DNA of 64,000 nucleotides from Crocodylus rhombifer (Eukaryota > Chordata > Crocodylia > Crocodylidae): positions 713,391-777,390 of the forward strand of contig JAVSML010024616.1 of the NCBI GenBank assembly GCA_038503035.1, written 5' to 3'. The position numbers and the translations under genes are program-made. Shown one piece after another: positions 1-12,892 of this stretch. Numbering within the stretch: the first letter of the stretch is position 1; each line of letters starts with the position of its first letter. The notes beneath the pieces were generated by a model, which was not told where the DNA came from, made no database searches, and saw only the letters and a list, made by a program, of their open reading frames with translations.

Positions 1-405
1 TAAAATCGGTCAGCACAAACAATGTACAATAAATTTCACAGAAAAATAAGACTAAATACTTAAATTTTAAGTTAGCACTATTATAAGGCTAAAATCTCCA
101 AATGACTCCCAACTCAAGACAGACACTTATCAACAGGCACAGAAAAAATAGTAAAAGGAGCAGCAACTAAAAAAAAAGCCCTATCAGGAATAGATGTTTA
201 CTGTTACACAGCTATTTCTAAACTTGACACATTAAGCTATCAGTGATAAAAGCTACACACAACCACAAATTTTTATCATCAGCTGACAGGTACAGAGAAA
301 ATTCCGAGAATTCTTGGTAACAGGATCTCTTTGTTGCCTGGTAGAGTCAAATCCATTCCTCTACACATCCAACAGCTGAAACTGTAGAAATTTAGGATAG
401 AAATA

Positions 406-961
406 CAGACAGTCCTCGACTTACAATGTTTCAAGTTACAACATTTTGCACTTACAACATTTATAAATTGACACCCTGTTTCAACTTTATGATGTCAGTT
501 TTGACTTTACAACACTTGATCCAATGTGATGGCACACCAGCAAACAAGCTCGCTGTGTCATCCACTCCCCTGGAGAACATCTGTTCAAACTTCATTGGGC
601 ACTTTCTTTCAGAAAGCAGACAAGATTCCAGAAAAACCTGCAGCCAAGACTCCTGAGAAGACTCCAGCCAAGAACACTTCAAAAAGTTCCTCAAAATCAC
701 CTCAAAGAATTGCTGCCAAATAAATATGATTGCTATTTACAATATAAATACATTAATGTAGATATAGGACTCATCTATGATTGATCAAGTACAAAATTCT
801 GGGGTATTTGGGGTGAAAGTAGGGTATCAGGCCTTGGTTCAGGAACCAATCCCCAATTTATAACATTGTTTCTTGTGAGAAAATTGGTTCCAAGTTACAG
901 CGTTTCACCTTAAGACCAGTTTTTCAGGAACCAATTGTGTTCTATGTCCGAGGACTGCCTG
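406..961. mobile_element. Pogo/Tigger-like MITE
   Basis: The element starts CAGACAGTCCTCGAC and its other end, reverse-complemented, reads CAGGCAGTCCTCGGAC. Both ends are flanked by TA (404-405 and 962-963), which is the TA target duplication of the Tc1/mariner/pogo class. It is 556 bp with no intact transposase. A lysine/serine/proline-rich open frame inside (526-723) is probably chance or a remnant. Confidence 0.7.
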
Positions 962-1189
962 TAGTGAAAGAAATAATTTGTGAGAAAATCATATTGACAA
1001 AGGAGTTGCTATTGGACAACTCCCAGGATAAGACTCTACTCGCCCTTTAAGTTCCTTATAATTTAGTCTGCTAGAAAACATGTCTAGTAAAGGCTATATC
1101 CAGGCTAGAAGAAATACTAGATTTATGGGACTAAATCTTGATCAACTCTCACTTACTTTAGAATTGAAGCAGGGGAGAAACAGGACACA

Positions 1190-1575
1190 GGACTTACTGA
1201 AAGTAAGATGCTGGCAATAGGAGCCAGCAGTTCTCACTGGGTCCCCAGTGGGAGCCAGCAGCCTGCTGGTGGGGGCGAAGCTGCTGGCACACAGAGGAAG
1301 CAACCAAAATGGCAGCCTCCCCCTCCTCCCTCCACCACTGACTGGCCAAGAGGGTTGCCTGTCATGTGATCCCCACCCCTCTCCACCAATCAGCAGCAAG
1401 GGGCAGGGCCACCTGAGGGGTCAGTCAATCAGTGACAATGGGTGAGGCCACCACCAGGGCTCCTTGGATGATCAGCATTCTGGGGGATCACTAGAGGAAA
1501 ACATGGATTTTTTATGTTTTATCTGAGAATTTTGCATTTATTTTATCACGGAAAACTACAATCTCATCTAATCAT
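1190..1575 (+). repeat. GC-rich block with a tail matching the 9.9-kb inverted-repeat family
   Basis: A GC-rich segment (1200-1490) with short internal CCAGCAG duplications is followed by a tail at 1508-1570 with TCTGAGAATTTTGC and TATTTTATC. The same kind of tail is found at 10735-10810, where it ends the 9856-10813 element. It is probably a partial copy of that family. Confidence 0.4.
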
Positions 1576-2239
1576 TTGCTAGTGCATAGTGTACCATCAT
1601 TCTCAACAAATAAGACCTTAAATGGTTATTTCACAAACACACAAAAAGCAGCCTTCTTTAAACCCTTAACAGAAAAATTGCCTAGTAGGGAAGGCTGCCT
1701 AGAGGTTTCCAAACAAGGGAGATGGTCGGTTAAAACATTCAGGATATATATATGAAAACACTTCTAGTTTTCAACCATGTTTAAGATCACATCATACTAG
1801 ACAGCACTTATGGAGGATGACATACCAGATGCCCTGGAATCTTTGAATTTATATTTTGTTGGCAAAGAAAATGGACAGATGAAAAGGGAGACACTTAAAG
1901 ACATCTCCTCTAGTACAGTATTTGGATACTATTTGTCTGAAGTGGGACTAGCGCAAGAAAAACACAGGACTGGAAAGGTTTCCTTGGGTCATCTGGTTCA
2001 GTTTCATGTTATCATGTGCCACATCATATAATCCCTTTCATAAATGTATCCAAAAAATAGGAAAAAAATAAATCAAACAATTACATCTTATACTAAGAAA
2101 TCCTGAAGCAGGAAAAAACTTGAGGCATCAAAAGAAAGCATTTAGGGTGTTAAAGGAGGATATAAATGAATCTATATATCACCAAAATGCACTGATGTTT
2201 CAAATAAATCATCTAAAAACTTTTGCTTCAAAGCTTCTG
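1576..2239. other. A/T-rich intron-2 sequence
   Basis: No exon or repeat recognised; the short open frame at 1810-2031 has no motif. Confidence 0.4.
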
Positions 2240-2765
2240 CTTGAGACCGCAGCTGGAGTACAGAGTCCAGTTCTGGGCACTGCACTTTAACAAGGAGGAT
2301 GTGGAAAAGTTTGAGAGAGTCCAGAGAAGAGCCACCTGTCTGATTACAGACTTGTACAGCAAGCCATATGTAAAAAGGTTAAGGGACCTGGGACTCTTCA
2401 GCCTAAAAAAGAGAAGGCTGAGAGGGGACTTGGTAGCAGCTTACCACTATATCAGGGGAATACATCAAGGGCTTGGAGAACAACTGCTAACCAAGACTGC
2501 CATGGGGAAAACCAGGAGTAATGGCCACAAACTCCTGGAAGACTCTTTCTGGCTCAACATTAGGAAAAACTTCTTCACAGTTAGGGTGTCCAGACTGTGG
2601 AGGTGGTGCAATCGCTTACCCTGGAAAATCTTCAAGAGGAAACTGGACAGTCGCTGTGGTCACCTGCCCCCCAGTTGTCTTTTCTGCCTAGTGAAGGGGG
2701 GGGCTGGATCCAACGCTCTTCTGAGGTCCCTTCCAGCCTTACTATCTATGAGTCTATGAATCTAA
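2240..2765 (+). mobile_element. CR1 LINE fragment: C-terminal RT region and 3' tail
   Basis: An open frame spanning 2223-2759 contains RPQLEYRVQFWALHF, then FERVQRRA, LGLFSLKKRRLRGDLVAAYHY and RKNFFTVRV. This is the thumb/C-terminal part of CR1 ORF2, beyond the catalytic domain. The copy ends at the CR1-type tail CTATGAGTCTATGAATCTA. It is strongly 5'-truncated, as is usual for CR1. The uninterrupted frame suggests a younger copy than its neighbours, but it has no ORF1, endonuclease or catalytic RT and cannot encode a working product. Confidence 0.9.
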
Positions 2766-3867
2766 ACCCTTAGCTTGTTGATCTGATATTTCTACAATTT
2801 CTAAAATATCCCAAGGCAAATCTAAGTTGGGACAGAAGACTTTAGGATCACAGTAACAAAAACCTTCTGCACGAATATCAGTATCTTAAGGGTGTCTGAA
2901 GATGAAAGATCTATTCTGGAACTTCATGGATGATTTTATACCTAGACTTTAGGAAATTGTAATGGATAATCCCACAGAGTGAGACAATATCAGATTTCTT
3001 CAGGTTTTTAAGGTGAAAGGTATATAATGGCCTTACAAGTGAAAAAAAATTAATGCAAAAGACCTAGATAAAGCTATAAAAGCAGCAACACTCAAGAGCA
3101 ACAAAGAACACTGTGTCTAAGTTCTTCTCTTCATAATAATTTCAGCCTAACTGCACTAGTCAGGGCAAAAGATGTTATTCCAAAAGTGGCATGATTTTGC
3201 ATTCCAGAACTAACATCTGCAATACCATTTCCAGTTACACAAAAATAACTATGTTAACAAAATCTGTGACATCCACAACATCAACTCTTATTCATAAATA
3301 CTTGAGAGTAAAAATGAAAGCCCTTTTAAGCTCAGTAAATGATAACTAAATAGTAAGGTGATTCACAATGAGTTCAACAGCTTCTGCATTTTAACTTATT
3401 AAAAAAACAGTGAGACATCAGTGGCCTCATACATTCAGTTTCTCTTGAAAGAGTTCTTACTTTTCCAGGAAAAACCACAAGTGTAGACATGTACAGGCAT
3501 TATTATTCAGAGTATAATGGCTGCACCAAAAGAAAATTAACCTAGGAACAACTAGGGTTAAATCACTCCCAGAAGAGTTCCTGCTGGGAGAGTAAATGCC
3601 TGAACATGCCAACAGACTAAGCTGAAGTGAAAAAGATGTTACTACTTGTGGAACAGTTGACACATTCATTAAAGGAGAGTAGTAAAAGGTTTGGTTGGTT
3701 GGACTTTGCATTCCAAATGATCATTCTGTATTATGGGTGTTTGTGAAACCAGGTGCTTCCTGCCATGCTTTCCAGCGACATAGATGGCTGACAAAGCTCT
3801 TACAAGTTACTCAGTAAAAATTAAAATTTCCCCACAGCTCTTACGTTACTCAGTAACATAAATAAAA

Positions 3868-3900
<33 letters not shown>

Positions 3901-5559
3901 ACATACACTACATCTTTTCTAAGATAAAATGCAAATAAATAAAGATTAGAACTCCTTCTACCCAACTACCAAGTTACAATAAAATGAAAAGACTGTTAGT
4001 TGTGATAACTTGATACATATAAGTTCCCTTCATGCATGCATACACAGGCACACAACATATCCTCCCCTCTCCCCTAAATCAAAAACAATTTCAATTGTTT
4101 CTAATATCTACAGGAAGTGGGAAAAGGACTCTAATCATAAGAAGCTTTAACATCTGACTGTTGTGTTATGCAGCCAATGTTGTTGTTTATTTTAAACCAC
4201 TGTATTTTTCTTTCAAATTAATATTTTTCTTTTAAAATGTACTGTATAAAAATATGAATTATTAAATAAAGATACATTATAACCTTCCTTGTAAACACTA
4301 GCTAAAATATACTGATTCAACCTCTCACCAAAGCAACATTCCCAATTTGAAATATGTCTTGGAAATCCTACAACGTATAAGACCTCTTACTTCCAGTCCA
4401 TGAAAAGGTCACAAGTAGAGAAAGATCAGCTGCAAGTGTCTGATTTTTCAACAAAAGAAACCTATGGTTGTCACCTAAGGCTTTCCAAAGGAAAAAGGTC
4501 TCACACACTATTTGTGAGGCTTACTTCACAAACACTCATCCAAGAAAGTCAATATATTTATTTGAAATTAATTTTCCATATTACACACCTGAAAGAAAAG
4601 CAGTGTAGCACAGCATAACATTTTTTAGTAAACTGGGTCAGTATTTCATTTATTAAAAAACCCCAAAAAATCCTAAATAAAACCTTTTTCATGTCAACAA
4701 CTTTATTATTCAACACAATGTTTAAAAAGGAAAAAAAACCCTGAAATTTCTAAAGTGTTTTGGAATAAAAAGAACAACAGCCTACCCAATTTGTTCTTAT
4801 AGCCATTCATTTCTTTTACTTAGGAATTCCACTGCTCTGGATGCGCCTGATAATGAAACACTAATTTGTGAGGGTTCTACTTCAAGAGATTTCTTTAATG
4901 CAACATGAATTTCAAAACATTTTCTGTAAAATATTGAGAATTAATTTTATTCAATTATTTTCCTTTGAACCATTATGGCCACAACATTTAAAAACTGTAT
5001 CTTGTAATATTGCAGTGATGTTTTGTCATTTTGAAAAAATAAAAGAAGAGCATACCCTCTCTCTCTCCCCAAGTCTTCCAGAAGCAACCAACATTGGAAC
5101 AAGGTTTCACACAGCTGATTTTTGTTACAGTATCTTTTTAAACAGCAAAGTGGAAACTCAGAATGTTGTTATATCGCTTCTACAACTTCCTAATATATTT
5201 TATAGAACTACTTACTTATACCCAAGATAAAGTTCTTTTCAAGAAAGGATAGCCATCTGAACTAGGAACTAACTGTAAAAGAAAGATTATGCAGCTGGTT
5301 GCACATTAAAGCTTTATCTTAACATCTGGCTCACAAAGAAAAATCCCAGTGAAATCAAGTGTGGACTTCAGCAAATCTGGCTAACATGACGGTAGAGACA
5401 AACCTTTCTTGTTCCTCAGTCAAGGGGAGAAAAATATCAAGACATTGTACAGGTATTTTCAACAGACTGTCAAATAATATTCATGATCATTACAGGTGAC
5501 CTAAAAAGGGGAAAAATTAGGGTTTTTTATGATGCGTTAAAAATTCACATATTTAATAC
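2766..5559. other. A/T-rich intron-2 sequence
   Basis: Apart from the GT microsatellite at 3868-3899, nothing is recognised in nearly 2.8 kb. Short open frames (e.g. 4868-5230) have no motif and no codon bias that I can see. Confidence 0.4.
3868..3899. repeat. GT dinucleotide microsatellite
   Basis: About 15 GT units, interrupted once near the end by GC. Confidence 0.95.
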
Positions 5560-5665
5560 AGTGTGTAGGGGTAGGTAGGTGTGTATATATATGCATGAGT
5601 AACACACACATATTACACACACACATATATGTCTATCGATATGTATATACACATGCCCATAGAGG
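5560..5665. repeat. Compound TG/TA/CA microsatellite
   Basis: GTGTATATATATGC is followed by several CACACATAT and ACACATG blocks; it is a decayed alternating purine-pyrimidine repeat. Confidence 0.8.
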
Positions 5666-5837
5666 TGCAAATAAGAGAAATTTCTCTGTTTTTCCTGCTT
5701 GTTTGTTTTTTAAATCCATATTCAGATCATGGCTGGCTGGAAAACACCGATTATTAAGAATTCAAAAAATGCAAGTTAAGTACTAAAAGTAAGAGGGATT
5801 ATTTATCAAAGTAATTAAAAATCATCGGGGTTTTGGT

Positions 5838-5866
5838 TTTTTTGGTGTTTTTTTTTTTTTTTTTAA
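5838..5866. repeat. T-rich/poly-T tract
   Basis: Runs of T broken by GG are followed by about 18 consecutive T. No LINE or SINE body was seen next to it. Confidence 0.7.
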
Positions 5867-6289
5867 ATCACTGCCTATTTACCTTTCATTTCTAGTATCT
5901 TGTAAGTAAACCTCTGATTAAGATTCAGATTCCTTTTTAACATCAAGTGCTGGAGTTGTTTATACCCAGGAGTTCTCAAGCAAAACCAAGACATGCCAGA
6001 CTTGACATTCCAAATATTTCTATGCCAGGAAACAAGCAGGAAAAGGTAAAACGCATAAAATTAACGTATCATATTGTAAGTCTTTTTTTATAAATGATTA
6101 TAAACAAAGACTAACAAGTTTGAAGGATTAATTAAAAAAAGAGAAAAATTACAGTGTGACTGATCCTCTGACTAACAACTGAATTTGGTCAAGCTAAAAA
6201 AACCCTGTTGATTGGCAGCCCAGAAACAAGATGTTTTTCTGTACCATACAGAAGAAACTAGGGCAGAAGAAAGGAAGTCCAGCAGAAGA

Positions 6290-6478
6290 AAGGAAGGTCA
6301 TTTTGAATTCTTTTACCTTGTTACCTTTTATTGGACCAACCATGAAGTTGGGATAAAAGAGAATCTTTTGAATGCAAGAGCATCTTGCATTCAAGAGCCT
6401 GTCTAACTGTTATCTCAATTACATAGTTGGTCCAATAAAAGATACCATCCTAAGAAATACTTGCCTCTCGCATAATTT
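6290..6478. mobile_element. Foldback MITE, copy 1
   Basis: The arms pair TTTTATTGGACCAAC with its inverse GTTGGTCCAATAAAA at 6421-6440. The centre is a near-perfect palindrome, TGAATGCAAGA / TCTTGCATTCA. The same architecture and arm sequence recur at 20362-20554, so it is a dispersed family. No coding capacity. Confidence 0.7.
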
Positions 6479-6769
6479 CTGGACTATTGTGGCTACAATC
6501 ACTCTTACACTACATTTATCTTGTTAGTGATACTTACAAATTCATGTTTCCATGTCTTACTTTTACTAACTTTTTAAAGTAAAGATAATACTAAATCATC
6601 CTGGAAGTTCATAAAAAAAATATAAATTCACTTCTAAAGAAAAATAATGTTTTAGCTTAAAACCCAAGCTGTGGGACACTATTTTCTTGCTAGATAGTCT
6701 ATCCAAATTTTAGATGTAGATTGCCTTTGAACAAATCTAAATGATTCAACAACTGATGCTCTTGAAAAA

Positions 6770-6975
6770 AAAAAAAAAAAAAATGTCATTCTGGGATACA
6801 TCAACAAAAAAAGTTCTAATTAAGGCAGTAATAAGTAATTATTTCACTACATTAAACACACTCAGGCCTCAGCTTGAGTATCATGTTCAGTATTGGACAT
6901 TATTCTTTAAGAAAAATGGAAACAAATTGGAGGCATGAGCAGAGCAATAAAAATGAGAGGTGGCTGATAATTATC
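6770..6975 (+). mobile_element. Ancient CR1/L3-like LINE remnant
   Basis: A short translatable stretch reads LRPQLEYHVQYWTLFFKKNGNKLEA, the CR1-superfamily motif that follows the RT core. The downstream AGCAATAAAAATGA corresponds to the next RVQ-RATKMI region after a frameshift. Divergence is much higher than in the other CR1 copies here. Confidence 0.65.
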
Positions 6976-7385
6976 ACAGCCATGATAAGGAAGACAAAGT
7001 GCAGATTATGTCAAAATATTTGATAGTTTAGGTACAAATCCAGTAACATCTTGGAATAATCCATAGTAAAATCACCACACCATATTCTATTTACAATAGT
7101 TTAGAGCTTTAAAAAGAGATTTAAAATGAAACAAGAGTTGCATTTCTAATTTTCCACAGTATTCCTACAGAAGTGTGGAAAAATGTCCACTCCAGCCAGC
7201 AGTAGTTTGAATCTTGTCTTCTCCTGTAGAATGATCAATACGGAAGAGACAAAGGGCTCCTACACACGTGCAGAGAGCCTGCTCTGACGTGCTAGGAGCA
7301 GACTCGGGATTAACTGGGATCAATCTGGGCCCTGTAAAGAGTCAGCCAGGAAATGGTGAATTATCCCTTCAAGTATAAAAGATAC

Positions 7386-8081
7386 TAGGCCTGTGCAAAG
7401 CAGCTAGTATTCGCTTTGGATTCAGATTCGTCCGACTCAGGAGACAGTGATTTGATTCGATGATTCAAATCACTGTCCTGAACTGATTCGACCAAATCGG
7501 ATTTGGAGATTCAGCCACCACTGAATCAGCTGAATCAAACAGGTCCCATATCTCCCGCCCACCCGGCCCCAGAATCCCAGCACTTTTTTTTTCTTCTTTT
7601 TGTGAAAGCCCCGCATTCACCGGCTTCTGCCAGGGCGGGGGCAATCCCTGCTGCAAGAGCAGATGGGGGATGGGGGCTTGTGGCAGAGCCCCCCATGCAG
7701 CGTGGGACAGTGGGTGCAGCGGGAATTGCCCCACTACCTGACAGTGCCGGGATGCTGGGGCCGTGTGGGGCAGCAATGGGGGGCAAGCCAGGAGAGCAGG
7801 CAGGGCCTGGTGGGAGTCCCTCCCATGGTCCCCTCCCCTCTTACAGCCCCCCCACCCCCAGCATGGAGTCTAGGTCCAGCTCCCTGCAGCAGCAAGTGGG
7901 AACTGCCCGAATCTCCAAAGCTCTCCAAATCTTTTCCAAATCGACGTAGAAAGCTTTGAATTGATACAGAACTTTTTATTGGTCTCCCAATTCAATTTGA
8001 TTCAGATTAGGAGATTTAACTGCCAAATTGAGCTGAATCTCCTCCAAATCAAATCAACACCCAAAGCTTCGCACAGGCCTA
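7386..8081. mobile_element. hAT-type MITE, alligator-like GATTCG family, copy 1
   Basis: Ends are TAGGCCTGTGCAAAGC and, inverted, TAGGCCTGTGCGAAGC. Flanking octamers AAAGATAC (7378-7385) and ATGGATAC (8082-8089) agree at 6 of 8, consistent with a decayed 8-bp target duplication. Both ends are rich in GATTCG/GATTTGATTC repeats and the middle (7550-7910) is GC-rich. Overlapping frames in the middle are shadows of base composition. No transposase. Confidence 0.75.
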
Positions 8082-9329
8082 ATGGATACCTTCCATGCAG
8101 ATGTCTTTAGTACTGTATCCATCTATCTGAATGGTAAATACAGGCAATAATTTCAGGGATAAAGAAGCAGTCATACTGAATAACATGTCCAAGCAGAAAA
8201 GTTAAAGAAAACTGCTGATGTTCACAAACTGCTACTTCTGAATCTAAATAAAAAGGAAGAAAGCTAAGTCAAGGTCAAGGATAAGACACAAATGTAACGG
8301 TGGTGCTTAGCAGAAAGGTAAAGCCTGAAGCACTCTTATTTTAATACAGGAGTATTTTAGTGAAACATCTGGCAAGATTTCACCATTTTAACTGTAGCTA
8401 TGTTGCCCCACACAAACTGATTCATGGGACACAGATTTCTATATAAAAAATCATTCATTCGGATTGATTCTACTGTCATCCTTGTTTAACCCATTAAGGC
8501 TGATATAGTAGGAATATCAATACAATTATATAATAATCTTCATTGAACATTTGGTAAAATGGAGCTATCAAAGCTTTAAGTGAGAGTGACTGGCTCGAAT
8601 ATTCTGTGGTCTATGTAGTCAAAGTAGGACACAATGGGGAATAAAGCAAAAACATAATGAATCTGCAGCCCAATCATCATCTTGTAGTCCCAGAATCCAA
8701 AGGTTATTTTGGTTTTGGTTTGGTGGTGGTGGTGGTTGTAGGTAAAAACATGCATATTAAGTTTGTCTAAGTTCAAGTTTTATCTAGATCAAATTGAATC
8801 CTTCAAATCCTGTTTCTTTAAAGTGTGCTTTTATTTCTCCACCCATCTTAAATAACAAGCCAATATTTTTAAATTATCATCCTATCATTGTTCTCTTTCA
8901 CAGTACACCTTGTATAAACAATGTATGGCTACTCTCGCCAAGTTGCTGAGTGCAAATCAAAGCATAAGGTAATCCTAATATTTTTAGCACTCAAACAGCA
9001 CACATCAACAGTGGAAGAATTTTTTAGCAAAAATCTTTAGCAGCAAATGCAAAGAAAAGTGTTTTTTTAAAAGGTGAAAATGCTAACTAATACACATACC
9101 AAAAAAATGTATATCTACTTCTAGTAAAAAAATTAATTTGTTTCATACTGCATGGAATTCACAAATCATTCATAACTCGACACAAAAAAGAACTAAACAG
9201 GCATGAGAAGTAAACAAGAAGAAAATACTTCTGGTCTTTCTTGTTAAATATTACTAGACTAGATCTGAGAGAGCACTGTTGAACAGTCAACACTCAGTAC
9301 ACAATCAGAACAGTTGGGTTTTATTACAA
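8082..9329. other. A/T-rich intron-2 sequence
   Basis: Contains a short GGT repeat at 8723-8736 and nothing else recognised. No exon was recognised. Confidence 0.4.
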
Positions 9330-9385
9330 ATTCTGGCACTGACTTACTGTATAAACTTGGGCAGAGCACATCTAACCCAAGGAAA
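9330..9385 (+). repeat. Possible MIR-like SINE fragment
   Basis: TTCTGGCACTGACTTACTG followed by AACTTGGGCAGAGCAC resembles the MIR core region. A second piece with TTTCCTCACCTGTAAG and TTGGGGTTAAC lies at 9735-9770, so a 350-bp insertion may split one SINE. Weak evidence. Confidence 0.3.
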
Positions 9386-9855
9386 ATCTAAAATGTACCT
9401 AGCAGTTAAGTGCCTTATTCCCATTGAAGCTAAACAAGTTGGGCAGCAAGTCCCAATTGTTCAAATATCAAGATGCAAGGCAGAACTGATCATGAAAGTA
9501 CCTTAGTTATAACTATTTTTGAATATTTTAAACTGTACTTAAAAATAATACCTTTTTTTTTTTTTAACTTCTGGTTTGCGACCTCTGAAATACATATGGT
9601 TCACATTTTCAAACTTTTTGCATGTCCTGAGGACTTTAAGTAAGACAAGCACCAAATGCTGTAAGACTCAAAATCATAAGGCTTTGCAACACTTACTGCC
9701 AATTGTGTCTTTGAAATATCTCCCAGTTGGGGGCTGAAGTTTCCTCACCTGTAAGTTGGGGTTAACTTGGACCTTGGTTTACCATTTTGAATTTTTCAAG
9801 TGAAATACATTGTATTGTATTGTTCCTGTTTATATTCAGCATACATTACAAACAG

Positions 9856-10813
9856 GGATCTGGTTTTTCCATTTCCCATGGGAAAACTACAAAATTTGCA
9901 GGTTCCTCCAAGAGCTCACTGCAGGCTGGCAGAGTTCCAGCCTGACGGGGACCAGGAAGGAGCGGGAAGAAGGTGGCTCTTGTAGTTAAGTGGTGGTGGC
10001 AGGGGATTGAAGTGCCCATAGGGAGGGAGATGGGCAGGGCTGGGACTGCTGTCGAGCCAGGCGGTGCAAGGGGCTTGGGGCCCAGGGCCACAATGCACAG
10101 CCATAGGGCCCCAACAAGGAGCTGGATGGGGACATGGGTAGCTTGTATGGGGGGTGGGATGGTGGGACTGGCTCCTCGCCAGTGTGAGCACAACCCAGTG
10201 GGTGCGACCTGGTATTGCAGGGCACAGTGGGGCCACATGGGGAAACTGCTTGCCACTGCAAGCTCTGCACTGCCCTGGCAACACATCCCCTGTACATGTG
10301 GCAGCAGCAGGGGCAGCAGCGCAGTTGTGCGCCCCTCACTGTTGCTGCACTGGCAGGGGACGCGTCACCAGAGCAGTATGGAGCTCACAGTGGCAATGAG
10401 CTTCCCCACGCATCCCTGTTCAGTGCAGCGCCAGGTCACATGTGCTGGATTGCAGAGGCCCCAAGGGAAGGCAGCAAGGCAGGAGCCTGAGCCCACAGCA
10501 GCCGTCCCACACCTGCCCCACACACAGATCTGGGGGGAATGGGTCCCTCCTGCCCCCACAGGAGTGCAAATAGTGGTGGGGAGCCACCCCCCTCCACCTG
10601 AGCCTGCAGCAGGTGGGGGTCCCTGGCCCTGTAGCCCTGGCGGCTGGGGGGGACAGGGGGCTCTGGGCGGAGGGCAATGGGCACCAGCAGGGCTGGGGGG
10701 AGGGGCTATGGAGGCGAGTGAGGAACCTTTCATTTTAAATCAGAGAATTTGCAAATTTTTTTATCAGAGAATTTATGATTTTTTTTTTTAAATCAGGGAA
10801 AACCAGGATACCC
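9856..10813. mobile_element. GC-rich element with inverted terminal repeats, copy 1
   Basis: The left end (GGATCTGGTTTTTCCATTTC, then AAATTTGCAGGTTCCTCC) is an imperfect inverse of the right end (AGAATTTGCAAATTTT ... AATCAGGGAAAACCAGGATA). The roughly 800-bp interior is about 65% G+C and G-rich on the plus strand. The longest open frame here (9973-10791, 272 codons) has no recognisable domain and looks like composition. A minus-orientation relative lies at 23745-25135. Probably a non-autonomous DNA transposon. Confidence 0.5.
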
Positions 10814-11908
10814 AATTATGAATATGGAGCCTCCTTGTTGATGCTTACTAGGAAACTTCAACAATATTATCAAGACCCATGACATCACCTATTTTACGGA
10901 CTTTTAAAATCATACTTTCGGGCCTATTTCCTATTTTTTCAAACTGTTTACAGGAAACATCAAGCTCTTGATGTATGAACCAGGTATCAGGATAAATACC
11001 GAAACAAAAAAAAAAAATACAAAAATCACAAAAATAGAGGGCACCTCCGCCTGACATAAATCCCATTCTCCTCTCTCAACTTCTGGACTGTGTCCTTTTC
11101 TCCTACAACTTTCTGTTCCCTTTTTTCTAAGCTGTATCCAGTGACTTCCCCTCCCCTTCCTCTGGGTACAACCTCTGATACCACTTCCCTTTTGTAAATT
11201 CCAAACACTGATATTCCATTCCCTGATTGCAGCTAGCCCACTGTACAAGGTTGGATGTCCAATCCGGTTACACATCCCCTCTTCATCATCTCACTAAACC
11301 TTTCAACCCAATACAAACCTGCCACCATTGCCCACTAACCTTATTTCACCAACCCATTTGCTCAAAAAGTTCTTGAGCCTACAGAAGGTCTTGTGATAAC
11401 AACTCAGTCAGCAGGCCTGCTTTTATGCCGCTCAGCTCTGTTTTGAAGAATCTTGGCTGAATTCACTCTCTCCTTCTGTAGGGCAATGAGGTATCTAGGG
11501 GACAGAGGTACGGCTGTAGAGGCTTTTGGAAGGAAGGAGGCAGCCTCTCTTCTATGCCTGCTGTATAGCTCTGCCCCACACGGAGACCATAGGTACAGCT
11601 GCACCACCAGAAACAGTTCTGGTGGCCCAAAAGGGAACTGCAGGCTACTCAAGCAAAATTTGTTAACCGCTACGCTGTTTGAAAAAAATATAGGTCCACC
11701 ACTACCCAAAACTAGCCCAGATTGTGTGACCCCATGAAACTTAAGTGTAACTTCATTTCAGATTCACCAAGGATGTTACTAAACTGGACTAACAATAAGC
11801 ACTAAAAGTTTTCCCCTTAAACAAAGGCTGAAAGTAGGGTACTTGTAAGCAATACTTTCCTCAAAGCCTTTGTTAAGATTTTCTGCCTCTTTTTCTATTT
11901 TTAGGCTT
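10814..11908. other. Unassigned intron sequence, pyrimidine-rich then mixed
   Basis: 10980-11020 holds a short poly-A run. 11040-11340 is rich in CTTCCC/TCTCC on the plus strand and contains a purine-rich minus-strand open frame (10931-11275) with no motif. 11400-11745 carries overlapping open frames on both strands, none recognised. Nothing here supports a gene; an old LTR or other repeat is possible. Confidence 0.4.
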
Positions 11909-12337
11909 CTATGGGCAGATACAGACATGAAGGCACATGCAATCTGTAGTACCACAAACCTCTTTGCAGTGCCACAGACTTACAGCATGGGGGTATAATT
12001 TACTACCGGGAAATCCCAGCGAAAATATGGTATGAAAAAAAGCAATGAGGCACATGCCACAGGAGTGTGCGCTGGCAGACACAGAGGCTCAGTCCTCTCA
12101 GGAGATGCTCTAGATGCCAGAGCATCTCCACTCCTCTAGTTTTGCCTCAGCAGTTCCAGTACACCAGGAGGAACAGGGAAATAGCAATTTCCCCAAAGCG
12201 GAGCATTTTGCCCCACACCAAAACCCACAAACCAGGGTGTGCACAGTGACAAAAAGTAGCAGCACAAACTTTTGCTTTTAGTTTTTTTGCCTCTGCAATT
12301 GCACACCCCTGAATGTGGGGATGTGCCCTATGGGGGT
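11909..12337. mobile_element. MITE of the TAGGGTG/GTGCA type
   Basis: The left end, CTATGGGCAGATACAGACAT followed by GGCACATGCA, is matched by the inverted right end, CATAGGGCACATCCCCACAT with GTGTGCA. An internal GTAGTACCACAAAC motif is shared with the 49.4-kb element in inverted form. Boundaries are approximate. Confidence 0.5.
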
Positions 12338-12892
12338 GGTTTCAGAACTTCTGCTATTTCAAATAGTATAAACTAAATGTAAGCTGCAATGTGATTAGTC
12401 ATATACATAAGTAAAAATTATATTTTTCTTAAGCTAAACTGCTGGGAAAGCCCTTTTTAAATCTGATGACAGTTCTGACCACTCAGTCAGTGGTGGAGCC
12501 AAACCATCTAACGGATACAATCAAGTACATTTGTTTCTATCTAACTTTAATAAACTGAAACCAACCAGAGGAGTGTTGTCATCTCTGAAATATTTCAGGT
12601 CTCTTAGCAGTTAACAACTGCTTACCCTATAAATGATATCTACCCCTGGGCTGTGCCACAATGGTTGTGATCAACAAGGACACTTTCTCTAAACAGAAGG
12701 ACTGGAGTCACAGTATTTTCTTCAACTCTCAGTTGCTCAGTTACTTTCAGTGGGAGTGAAGCCAGATGCTGCCTTCTTCTCTATATGGTTGACATTCCCT
12801 ATAGACTTTGCAGGTTTAAATGAGGTGACCTCTAGGCAGTGAATAGATAAATGGACTGAGATTTCAAGAAACTTCAGCCCTACTTCCACTTC

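Noticed and set aside
526..723. Lys/Pro/Ser/Thr-rich 65-codon frame resembling a basic nuclear protein tail
   Set aside because: Sits wholly inside the Tigger-like MITE and has no partner exons; chance or a decayed element-internal sequence.
9330..9770. One MIR split by a 350-bp insertion
   Set aside because: The two matching pieces are short and the intervening sequence has no transposon ends; kept only as a weak SINE fragment.
9973..10791. 272-codon plus-strand open frame
   Set aside because: Lies in the GC-rich interior of an inverted-repeat element, overlaps open frames on several other frames, is Gly/Pro/Trp/Ala-rich and shows no domain; explained by base composition.
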